A DNA stretch of 64,000 nt. Origin: Terriglobia bacterium. GTDB taxonomy: Bacteria; Acidobacteriota; Terriglobia; Bryobacterales; Bryobacteraceae. Positions 44,476-52,169 of the stretch are shown here, piece by piece. Both the position numbers and the translations under genes were made by a program. Location: positions 124,001 through 188,000 of the forward strand of contig JAJPHN010000006.1 in assembly GCA_021325235.1 (NCBI GenBank), in the 5' to 3' direction. The notes under the pieces are model-generated. The model searched no databases and was not told the DNA's origin. It was given only the letters and a program-made list of their open reading frames with translations. Each line of letters starts with the position of its first letter. Position 1 is the stretch's first letter.

Positions 44476-46830
44476 ATGACAAAAGGTACCACTGCGCTGA
44501 CGATTCTGGCGATTTGCGCGCTCAGTGTCGCGGGACAAAACCCTCCGCCTGGAGCTTTTACCGTCCTGACCGGTCATGCGTCGAAAAGAGAGGGTTTCGT
44601 GCCCTTGTACTGGGACGAGCGCGCCGGCAAAATGTACCTCGAAATCGATCGCTTCAATCAGGAGATGCTTTATGTGACCGCGCTCTCGGCCGGCGTCGGC
44701 TCCAACGAACTGGGGCTCGACCGAGGGCGCATGAATCAGCCGAAGGTGGTCAGCTTTGTGCGCTCGGGTCCGCGCGTGCTGCTGGTCGAATCGAATTACA
44801 ATTTTCGGGCGACCAGCCCGGATCCCGCCGAGCAGCGTTCGGTGCACGACTCCTTTGCCCGTTCGGTGCTCTGGGGCTTTGAAGTTGCGGGCGAAGAAAG
44901 CGGGCACGTGCTGGTCGATGCCACGAATTTTCTGCTGCGCGATGCGGCCGGTGTGGCGAATGATCTGGCGGAGCAGAAACAAGGCGCCTATCATGTGGAT
45001 CCGACGCGCTGCGCTTTTGAGATGTCGCTGACCAAGACATTCCCGCGCAATACCGAGATCGAAACAACCATTACGCTCACAGGCGAGCCGCAGGGCAAAC
45101 TGATTCGATCGGTCACGCCAACACCGGAGGCGGTCACCGTGCGCGAGCATCAGGCGTTTGTCGCGCTGCCCGAGCCCGGCTATCAGCCCCGCGAATTCGA
45201 TCCGCGTGCCGGCTTCTTTTCGGTCGACTTTATGGATTTTTCCGCGCCCGTCGATCAGCCGGTGATGAAGCATCTGATCACGCGTCATCGCCTGGAACAA
45301 GGCAAGCCGCTCGTGTACTACATCGACTCGGGTGCGCCCGAGCCGGTGCGTTCGGCGCTGCTCGAAGGCGCGAGCTGGTGGAACCAGGCATTTGAAGCAG
45401 CCGGCTTTCCCGATGGCTTTCAGGTGAAAGTGCTGCCGCCCGACGCGGATCCGATGGATGTGCGCTACAACGTCGTGCAGTGGGTGCATCGCTCGACGCG
45501 CGGCTGGTCCTATGGCAATTCGCTGATGGATCCCCGGACCGGCGAAATCGTCAAAGGTATCGTCACGCTCGGTTCGCTGCGCGCGCATCAGGACTTCCTC
45601 ATCTTTCAGGGGCTCATTCCGGCCTATACGCCCGGGCACGATCAGACCGGATTGCTGACAGCGACCGTGCTGGCGCGTCTGCGGCAACTGGCGGCGCACG
45701 AAGTCGGTCACACGCTGGGACTCGCGCACAACTACATCGCCTCGACCGAAGGCCGCGCCTCGGTGATGGATTATCCGGGACCATTTGTAAAAATTCGGGG
45801 CGACAATTCGTTCGACCTCAGCGATGCCTACGCCAAAGGCATCGGCGAATGGGACAAAGTGGCGATTCGCTGGGGCTACGGCGACAATGATCACGCGCAG
45901 CGCGACCGCATACTGACGGACGCGGCGCAACACGGGCTGACGTTTATCAGCGATGCCGACAGCCGTCCGCCAGGGAGCGCGCATCCGAAAGCGCATTTGT
46001 GGGATAACGGGCCAAACGCGGTGGACGAATTGGAGCGCATTCTGCGCGTGCGCCAGCTGGCGCTCGAACGGTTCGGCGAGAACAACATCCCGCCGGGTGC
46101 ACCCATGGCGACGCTCGAAGAGGTGCTGGTGCCGCTGTATTTCCTGCATCGTTATCAGACCGAAGCGGCGGCGAAAGTGCTCGGCGGCAACGAATACACG
46201 TATGCGGTGCGCGGCGATCGCCAGCCGGTGACGAAAATTGTGCCGGCCGAAGAGCAGCGGCGCGCGCTGCGAGCGCTGTTACAGACGCTCAGTCCGGAGA
46301 CGTTGACCATCCCCGAACGAATTCTTGCCCTGATTCCGCCGCGTCCGCCCGGCTATGAGCGAACGCGCGAATTGTTTGCCAATCGAACGGGGGTGACGTT
46401 TGATCCGATAGCAGCGGCTGAGTCGGGAGCGGAGTTAACGGTCAGCCTGCTGCTCAATCCGGAGCGGGCCGTGCGACTCGATCAATATCATTTTCGGGAC
46501 GGGGACAACCCGTCCTTCACAGAAGTGGCCGATGCGCTGATGGATGTGGGATGGCCGCGATCGGTACCGGGCGGGCTGGCCGGAATGGTCACGGATGCCC
46601 GGCGGGAAGTGATTTTGCGGTACATGCTGCGGCTGGCTGCCGACCCGAAATTACCAAACGAACTTCGCCGGGAAGCTCGTGAAAGCCTGGAACCAATTAA
46701 AAACACGAGAGATACTATTTCCTGGGCAGTGATCGAGCGATTCGACAAGAACCCGACTGGGTTCGTTTTTTCAACTGAGCCTGCGATCCCGCCGGGGCAG
46801 CCGATCGGCGAGGACGAGCCCGAGTTTTAG
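44476..46830 (+). CDS. Secreted zinc metalloprotease (DUF4953/DUF5117 type)
   Basis: 784 residues from ATG 44476; a frame open from 44020 overlaps the response regulator gene and is rejected. A signal peptide (ALTILAICALSVAGQ) comes first. The N-terminal part has YLEIDRFNQEMLYVT and GLDRG, typical of the DUF5117 domain; the catalytic site is the metzincin HEVGHTLGLAH (about 408-418) with a Met-turn SVMDYPGP. The C-terminal half is the DUF4953 zinc-peptidase-associated region. It is probably secreted to the periplasm or outside. Target unknown. It diverges from the response regulator. Confidence 0.88.
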   Translation: MTKGTTALTILAICALSVAGQNPPPGAFTVLTGHASKREGFVPLYWDERAGKMYLEIDRFNQEMLYVTALSAGVGSNELGLDRGRMNQPKVVSFVRSGPRVLLVESNYNFRATSPDPAEQRSVHDSFARSVLWGFEVAGEESGHVLVDATNFLLRDAAGVANDLAEQKQGAYHVDPTRCAFEMSLTKTFPRNTEIETTITLTGEPQGKLIRSVTPTPEAVTVREHQAFVALPEPGYQPREFDPRAGFFSVDFMDFSAPVDQPVMKHLITRHRLEQGKPLVYYIDSGAPEPVRSALLEGASWWNQAFEAAGFPDGFQVKVLPPDADPMDVRYNVVQWVHRSTRGWSYGNSLMDPRTGEIVKGIVTLGSLRAHQDFLIFQGLIPAYTPGHDQTGLLTATVLARLRQLAAHEVGHTLGLAHNYIASTEGRASVMDYPGPFVKIRGDNSFDLSDAYAKGIGEWDKVAIRWGYGDNDHAQRDRILTDAAQHGLTFISDADSRPPGSAHPKAHLWDNGPNAVDELERILRVRQLALERFGENNIPPGAPMATLEEVLVPLYFLHRYQTEAAAKVLGGNEYTYAVRGDRQPVTKIVPAEEQRRALRALLQTLSPETLTIPERILALIPPRPPGYERTRELFANRTGVTFDPIAAAESGAELTVSLLLNPERAVRLDQYHFRDGDNPSFTEVADALMDVGWPRSVPGGLAGMVTDARREVILRYMLRLAADPKLPNELRREARESLEPIKNTRDTISWAVIERFDKNPTGFVFSTEPAIPPGQPIGEDEPEF

Positions 46831-47119
46831 AAATTTCGCAACCCGAATGAAGTGCTGTGACTGGCATTTTCCAGCCGGTTGGGTAGGGTTACGGACTTGC
46901 TTCCAAAAAACTTAGTCGCCTTACTTCGGAGCGGATCGATGTTACGTTCCCAGTCATTCGGGATTGCGAAAAGGGAAGAGTTTGCGCAACGAACCTGCTC
47001 CTCCGTGAGTTCCGCAATTCCAGCGTCGCAGAAGGTATTGCAAAAGCCAAAACAAATGGCACCCGCTTTGTGCAACGAGTTTTGGAAGCAATCTCTACCG
47101 CCCTTCGTTCCGTCTTGCG
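46831..47119. other. Intergenic region between protease and imuA operator
   Basis: About 290 bases with a lower GC content than the neighbours. Short open frames occur on both strands but none resembles a full protein. One plus frame contains a 30-residue piece (AEGIAKAKTNGTRF) reminiscent of the arm of serine recombinases, without start or catalytic serine; I do not call it a gene. Confidence 0.5.
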
Positions 47120-47143
47120 TTTTGCTCCCACGTTAGAGCAAAA
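47120..47143. promoter_or_regulatory. Perfect palindromic operator (8-8-8) upstream of the ImuA-like gene, candidate LexA site
   Basis: TTTTGCTC (47120-47127), an 8-base spacer, GAGCAAAA (47136-47143): perfect inverted repeat ending 5 or 17 bases before the ImuA-like start. imuA-imuB cassettes are usually under LexA control. The shape is a LexA-style operator, but it is neither the E. coli nor the Bacillus box; LexA assignment is inference. Confidence 0.6.
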
Positions 47144-47160
47144 TACCAGTGGGCGAACAA

Positions 47161-47841
47161 ATGGCGAATACAGGGGCAGCGCTTCGCTACCAGACGCACT
47201 GGAAATCAGCCGCTGAGCTGAATGCTTTACCGCAGGATATACACTTTAAGCCGCTGAAACTCCGGCATTTAGAAGCCATTCTTCCGGCCGGACTGCAGCG
47301 CGGCATAATCGCCGAACTGCATGGCGTCCGGTCCGTCGGCGTCGCGTCGCTTTGCTTCCATGTTCTGGCCGAAGCTACTGCCGAGGGCGAAGTCTGCGCG
47401 GTGGTCGATCTGAACGGGAGCTTCGATCCGGCATCGGCGGCTGCGGCTGGAATCGCGCTCGAACGTATCATCTGGGTCAACTGCAGCGGCAACCCGGAAG
47501 CTGCCATGCGCGCCTGCGATCTGCTTTTGCATGCCGGCGGGTTTGGGGTTGTGTATCTGGATCTTTCGGAAGCGAGCGCGCGGCTGCTCAACAAAATTCC
47601 GGTTTCGTACTGGCACCGTTTTCGGCAGGCGGTGGAGCATTCGCCTACGATTCTGCTCGTTTCGGCTCCCACGCCGCAGGCCGGATCGCGTGCCGCGCTG
47701 CGTCTGGAGATCCGGCTGGCGGCGGTGGCCTGGTCGGGCCAAGAGCGATTTACCGTTTTACGCGGCTTGAAAAACGTAGTTACGCGCGGCGGCAAAATGG
47801 CGCCGGTACGCCCGCATATTCTTTTCCTGAAAGCGGCCTGA
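47161..47841 (+). CDS. imuA: ImuA-like RecA-fold protein
   Basis: 226 residues from ATG 47161 (GTG 47149 is also possible but almost touches the operator). It has a degraded RecA-type fold: LPAGLQRGIIAELHG stands where Walker A should be, but without the GKT; VVDLNGSFDP, IIWVNC and VVYLDLSEAS match later strands of the fold. ImuA binds and regulates ImuB and RecA in the mutasome of other bacteria. The next gene, one base later, is an ImuB homologue, which supports the call. It probably does not hydrolyse ATP. Confidence 0.82.
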   Translation: MANTGAALRYQTHWKSAAELNALPQDIHFKPLKLRHLEAILPAGLQRGIIAELHGVRSVGVASLCFHVLAEATAEGEVCAVVDLNGSFDPASAAAAGIALERIIWVNCSGNPEAAMRACDLLLHAGGFGVVYLDLSEASARLLNKIPVSYWHRFRQAVEHSPTILLVSAPTPQAGSRAALRLEIRLAAVAWSGQERFTVLRGLKNVVTRGGKMAPVRPHILFLKAA

Positions 47842-47842
47842 G

Positions 47843-49129
47843 ATGTACGCCTGCCTGTTTCGAGCGGAAGCTGTTGCCGGCGAGCTGTACGAGCTGGGGC
47901 TGGCGTTTTCTCCGGCCGTGGAGCAGACGGATCCATCGACTGTCGTCTTTTCGATTGCTCCGCTGCGCAAGCTGCTCGGCTCGCCGCACCAGATTGCTTC
48001 GGAAATTTCGCGCGCCGGTTATGAGCGAAAATTGCGGGCGAATCTCGCCATCGCGTCGAATCCGGATTCAGCGATTCTGCTGGCGCGATATTACGCGGGA
48101 ATTACGCTCGTCACGCCCGGCGAAGAGCGCGAAAAACTCGGAGCGATTCCGTTGCCCGCTCTGTTCGCGCTGACCGGGATGGCCGATGTTGCGCTGCTCG
48201 ACGTTCTCCATCGCTGGGGCTTGAAAACCTGCGAGGATCTGGCCGCATTGCCCGAGCAGGGAGTCGTCGAACGCCTTGGCAATGCCGGCCAGTATCTGCG
48301 GCAGCTCGCCTGCGGCGCGATTCAGCGTCCGCTGCGGCTGGCACAAATCGAAACCAATTATGAAGAGCATCTCGAGTTTGAGCATCGCCTGGAATTGCTC
48401 GAGCCGCTGCTCTTCTTATTAGGACGCGCTTTGCAGGATGTATGCGGGCGGCTGCGCACCCAATCGCGGGCGGCGCGCCTGCTCTCGGTAGAGCTGAAGC
48501 TGGAAGATCGGGAGCCGTACCAGTGCGCGCTCGAATTTCCGGTGCCGCTGGCCGACAGCCGCGCCATGCTGAAACTGCTGCAGCTGCATCTGGAACGGCA
48601 TCCGCCGAAAGGCGCGATCACGGCGTTTACGCTGCGGGTGGATCCGGCCGAGCCGCGCCGCACGCAAAACGGGCTGTTTCTGCCGCCTGCACCGGCGCCC
48701 GACAAATTGCAGCTCACGCTGGCGCGCATCGCCGGCATGGTGGGCAAAGAAAATGTCGGGACGCCGGAGCTACTCGACACCTATCGTCCGGATGCGTTTC
48801 GGCTGCAGCCGCTGCCGGCGCTCACGACGGATGCCGGCCCGGATGAAAAAACGAAGCCAGCGACGCTGCAGCTGGTGATGCGGCTGTTTCGTCCGGCGCT
48901 GCCGGCACGCGTGCGGCTCATCGAGTACTCGCCGAAAAGTGTCCTGGCGAGTGGTGTGAAAGGGAACGTACTGCGCTCGGCCGGTCCCTGGAAAACTTCG
49001 GGGGAATGGTGGGCTGCGACGTTCTGGTGCCGGGAAGAGTGGGATGTGGCGCTCGATGATGGCGCGCTTTATCGTATTTATCAGGATGTGCAAAGCGGCT
49101 CCTGGTTCGTGCACGGCGTTTACGATTGA
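47843..49129 (+). CDS. imuB: ImuB-like Y-family polymerase homologue, N-terminally truncated and non-catalytic
   Basis: 428 residues, clearly shorter than ordinary ImuB (about 500). The sequence starts at what is normally the middle of the palm: FSPAVEQ then VVFSIAPLRKLLGS, where active polymerases have S-x-D-E. The first catalytic Asp region is absent, and the D-E pair is replaced by I-A. The rest keeps the Y-family order: ANLAIASNPDSAILLARY, the thumb helix-hairpin-helix (LKTCEDLAALPEQG), little-finger region, and the C-terminal ImuB tail ending GVYD. ImuB is known to be non-catalytic and to link ImuA, DnaE2 and the beta clamp. It starts one base after the imuA stop. Confidence 0.85.
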   Translation: MYACLFRAEAVAGELYELGLAFSPAVEQTDPSTVVFSIAPLRKLLGSPHQIASEISRAGYERKLRANLAIASNPDSAILLARYYAGITLVTPGEEREKLGAIPLPALFALTGMADVALLDVLHRWGLKTCEDLAALPEQGVVERLGNAGQYLRQLACGAIQRPLRLAQIETNYEEHLEFEHRLELLEPLLFLLGRALQDVCGRLRTQSRAARLLSVELKLEDREPYQCALEFPVPLADSRAMLKLLQLHLERHPPKGAITAFTLRVDPAEPRRTQNGLFLPPAPAPDKLQLTLARIAGMVGKENVGTPELLDTYRPDAFRLQPLPALTTDAGPDEKTKPATLQLVMRLFRPALPARVRLIEYSPKSVLASGVKGNVLRSAGPWKTSGEWWAATFWCREEWDVALDDGALYRIYQDVQSGSWFVHGVYD

Positions 49130-49164
49130 GGCTGTTCCGGGCCGTTTGTAACAGGCCGCGGCTG

Positions 49165-49427
49165 TTGGGAACGTTCCAGCCCCCGCAAGAATGCTTCGTC
49201 TGCTTTATTGCCCTGGATGATCTGCCGGTTACAACGGCGCACGTCTACGAGTTCGCCAATCGGTTACTGCATGCCGGCTGTGCGTACGTTTGTCTTTTCG
49301 GGACCCGAGTGCGAACGATGGCACGACATCGTCGATGAGCAGCGGCGTATCCCAACGCTCCGCACCGATGCCGAAGACAGCGATGACGAATTGGCATGAA
49401 GGAGAGTCGATGGTCGATGCGCTTTAG
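49165..49427 (+). pseudogene. Decayed small gene with several frameshifts (FVCFIALDDLP-type)
   Basis: Three overlapping frames join into one recognisable small protein. Frame 1: FVCFIALDDLPVTTAHVYEF, then FANRLLHAGCAYVC. An extra A (49303, in GGGACCC) moves the rest to frame 2: SGPECERWHDIVDEQRR. A later shift gives frame 3: MTNWHEGESMVDAL, then TAG at 49425. Reading FGPECERWHDIVDE requires removing the A. The order of motifs matches a small family with ALDDLP, GPECER-HDI-DE and TTWHE (I believe DUF7684), of unknown function. It is not expressed as a full protein here. The TTG at 49165 and TTG at 49126 are the only starts. Confidence 0.6.
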
Positions 49428-49633
49428 CTTCCGAACTGAGCGCCGTAGCGCGTCAGTGGCTCGATTCGACCTCCGATGATCGTAAGCTCGACGAGCTTTG
49501 GTAATAGATAGATGCGAGGGGGATTCCATCCGCACCGCGAACCGTTCGGGCCGGTGGCATCCGCCCAAGAGCTCTTACAGGCGCGTTTCCAAAGGGCCCA
49601 AATCATTGAGAATGGTACGCTTAGTATTCGGAA
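49428..49633. other. Intergenic region before the nucleoside cluster
   Basis: About 206 bases. A minus-strand open frame overlaps the start of the phosphorylase gene and ends in IYLLPKLVELTIIGGRIEPL; it has no recognisable full domain, so it may be another relic. Otherwise I see nothing. It should hold the promoter for the nucleoside genes. Confidence 0.45.
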
Positions 49634-50938
49634 ATGCGTACTGTCGACCTGATTCATCGCAAGCGCGACGGGGAAGAGCTCGCTCCCCAGGAAATCCAAT
49701 TTCTAATTGACGGCTATACCCGCAACGAGATCCCCGATTACCAGATATCGGCCTTCCTGATGGCTGTTTTCTTCTCGGGAATGACCGACCGGGAAGTGAG
49801 CGTGTTGACCGAATCGATGATGAACTCGGGCTCGGTTGTGGATCTTTCCGACATCCCCGGTATCAAAGTCGATAAGCACTCCACCGGCGGCGTGGGCGAC
49901 AAAACGAGTCTCATTGCCTCGCCGATTGCCGCCGCGGCAGGTGTGGTGGTGCCCATGATCTCGGGCCGGGCGCTCGGACACACCGGCGGAACGCTCGACA
50001 AGCTCGAATCGATTCCCGGTTTTCGCACCGATCTCTCGATCGACGAATTTCGCGAGTTGCTGAAAGTTCACGGGCTCGCTTTCATAGGGCAGACGCCCGA
50101 AGTAGTGCCCGCCGACAACAAACTCTATGCGCTGCGCGACGCCACCGCAACGGTGGAATCGATCCCGCTGATCGCATCTTCGATCATGTCGAAAAAGCTG
50201 GCGGTCAATCTGGACGCGCTGGTGCTGGATGTAAAAGTCGGTTCGGGTGCGCTGGTGAAGAAACAGGTCGAAGCGCGGCGTCTGGCCCAGATGATGGTGG
50301 GAATTGGCCGGCGCTTGGATAAGCGGGTGCAGGCGTTGATTACCGATATGAGCCAGCCGCTCGGTTACGCCATCGGCAATGCGCTGGAAGTGATGGAAGT
50401 TTCGCAAACCCTGCAGAACGCCGGACCGAACGACCTGACGCGTATTTCGCTCGAACTTGCGGCGCGCATGATCTACCTGGGCAAGATTACCAAGACGCTC
50501 GATGAAGCGCGCGAGCTCGCCCAATCGAAGCTGCTCGACGGCTCCGGTTTCCAGAAGTTCAAAGAAGTGATCGCGGCGCAGGGCGGCAATCCGCAGGTGC
50601 TCGATCGCTTCGATCTGCTGCCCAACGCCACTGGTGCTCAGGAAATCACGACGGCGCGCGGCGGCTATGTCAGCGCGATCGACGCCGAGCTGATCGGCCA
50701 GGCTTCTTCCATGATCGGCGCCGGCCGCAATACCAAGGAAGACGCGATCGACCCAGCGGTGGGCGTGATTCTCGAAGTGAAAGTCGGGCAGAAGATCGAT
50801 CCGGGCAGCATTCTTTGCCGCATCTACTACACGAGCGAAGAGCATCTGGAAGAAGCGGCGGAGCTGGTGGAGGACGCCTTCAAGATTTCGCAGCAGCCGG
50901 TTGAGGAGCGCGATCTGATTCTCGAAGTCGTCAGCTGA
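49634..50938 (+). CDS. pdp: Pyrimidine-nucleoside phosphorylase
   Basis: 434 residues. The phosphate-binding motif KHSTGGVGDKTSL (about 77-89), ISGRALGHTGGTLDKLE and the signature for pyrimidine binding are present, as is the C-terminal domain DPAVGVILEVKVGQKID. Enzymes of this family split thymidine, deoxyuridine or uridine into base and sugar phosphate; thymidine (deoA) and broader pyrimidine (pdp) members are hard to separate by eye. It begins a plus-strand run: CNT transporter, MscS, purine phosphorylase and HAD hydrolase, a nucleoside-salvage set. Confidence 0.94.
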   Translation: MRTVDLIHRKRDGEELAPQEIQFLIDGYTRNEIPDYQISAFLMAVFFSGMTDREVSVLTESMMNSGSVVDLSDIPGIKVDKHSTGGVGDKTSLIASPIAAAAGVVVPMISGRALGHTGGTLDKLESIPGFRTDLSIDEFRELLKVHGLAFIGQTPEVVPADNKLYALRDATATVESIPLIASSIMSKKLAVNLDALVLDVKVGSGALVKKQVEARRLAQMMVGIGRRLDKRVQALITDMSQPLGYAIGNALEVMEVSQTLQNAGPNDLTRISLELAARMIYLGKITKTLDEARELAQSKLLDGSGFQKFKEVIAAQGGNPQVLDRFDLLPNATGAQEITTARGGYVSAIDAELIGQASSMIGAGRNTKEDAIDPAVGVILEVKVGQKIDPGSILCRIYYTSEEHLEEAAELVEDAFKISQQPVEERDLILEVVS

Positions 50939-50948
50939 CGGTCGGCTG

Positions 50949-52169
50949 ATGGAGCGCCTCACGGGCCTGCTCGGTCTCGCTGCCATCGTCCTCAGCGGCT
51001 ACGTTTTTTCGACAAAGCGTTCCGCCATACAGAAGCGGGTGATCGTCTGGGGTGTGCTGCTCCAGTTCGCCTTCGCATTTCTGGTGCTGAAGACGGGCTT
51101 CGGCAAGCTCTTCTACGGCTTCAGCCTGATCGTGAACGCGCTGCTGAGTTATGCGACTGCAGGCTCGACTTTCGTCTTCGGCGATAAGCTTGGCCGGCAG
51201 ACGCAGGAGTTCGGCGTCATCTTCGCCTTTGATGTGCTGCCGATCGTGATCTTCATCTGCTCGCTCTTCGCGGTGCTCTATTACATCGGCGTGATGCAGA
51301 TTTTTGTGAAGGCGATGGCCGTGTTTATGCAGCGCTTCATGGGAACGAGTGGCGCGGAATCGACCTGCGTGGCAGCCAGCATCGTGATGGGGCAAACCGA
51401 AGCGCCGGTGACGATTCGACCCTTTCTCGAGAGCCTCACCGAGTCGGAGTTGTTCACGGTAATGACGAGCGGCATGGCACATGTTTCGGGCGCGGTGATG
51501 GCGGCTTATGTGGCCATTGCGGGTGTCTCGATTGCGCACCTGCTCACGGCTGTTCTGATGACAGCGCCGGCGACGCTCATGCTGGCCAAGATGTTTGTGC
51601 CGGAGACGGACGAGCCGATCACGGCGGGAACGATCCGGGTTGAGATAGAGAAGCCCGGAGTGAACGTGATCGATGCGGCCGCGCGCGGGGCGGGTGATGG
51701 CTTACAACTGGCGCTCAATATCGCGGGCATGCTGATTGCGTTTCTCGCTTTGATTGCGATGATCAACGGCATTCTCGGCTGGGGACACGCGCATGCGCAC
51801 TGGCTGCCGTCCTCGCTGCAGCAGATTCTGGGCTGGATCTTTGCTCCGATTGCGTGGCTGCTCGGTGTGGGCTGGCACGATTGCGCGACCGTCGGCAACC
51901 TGCTCGGCACGCGCATGATCCTGAATGAGTTCGTAGCCTTTCTGGATCTCGGTAAAGTAAAAGCAATCCTGAGCCCGCGCTCGTTTGTGATTGCGACTTT
52001 TGCTCTGTGCGGGTTTGCGAACCTGAGTTCGATTGCCATTCAGATCGGCGGCATCGGCGCGCTTGCGCCTTCGCGCAAATCGGATCTGGCGCGTCTGGGA
52101 TTGAAAGCGATGTTTGTCGGCACGCTGGCGAATTTCATGTCGGCCTGCATCGCGGGTGTTTTGTTGTGA
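50949..52169 (+). CDS. nupC: Concentrative nucleoside transporter (CNT/NupC family)
   Basis: 406 residues with about ten membrane segments. CNT marks include VFGDKLG, VLPIVIFICSLFAVLYYIG, GQTEAPVTIRPFLESL with the conserved Gln-Thr-Glu, and MTSGMAHVSGAVMAAYV, plus LNEFVAFLDL. It imports nucleosides together with Na+ or H+ across the inner membrane, feeding the two phosphorylases of the same run. It starts 10 bases after pdp and overlaps the MscS gene by 4 bases (GTGA). Confidence 0.94.
   Translation: MERLTGLLGLAAIVLSGYVFSTKRSAIQKRVIVWGVLLQFAFAFLVLKTGFGKLFYGFSLIVNALLSYATAGSTFVFGDKLGRQTQEFGVIFAFDVLPIVIFICSLFAVLYYIGVMQIFVKAMAVFMQRFMGTSGAESTCVAASIVMGQTEAPVTIRPFLESLTESELFTVMTSGMAHVSGAVMAAYVAIAGVSIAHLLTAVLMTAPATLMLAKMFVPETDEPITAGTIRVEIEKPGVNVIDAAARGAGDGLQLALNIAGMLIAFLALIAMINGILGWGHAHAHWLPSSLQQILGWIFAPIAWLLGVGWHDCATVGNLLGTRMILNEFVAFLDLGKVKAILSPRSFVIATFALCGFANLSSIAIQIGGIGALAPSRKSDLARLGLKAMFVGTLANFMSACIAGVLL

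Noticed and set aside
44455-46149. Minus-strand upstream extension of the response regulator (708 codons in total)
   Set aside because: Only the last 143 codons look like a protein. The rest is antisense to the protease gene.
46930-47119. AEGIAKAKTNGTRF-like piece, possible relic of a serine recombinase
   Set aside because: Only about 30 residues match, there is no start or catalytic serine, and chance similarity cannot be excluded.
49703-50986. Minus-strand frame of 427 codons opposite the pyrimidine phosphorylase
   Set aside because: A shadow of a highly conserved enzyme gene; the translation is rich in Arg/His/Gln with no motif.
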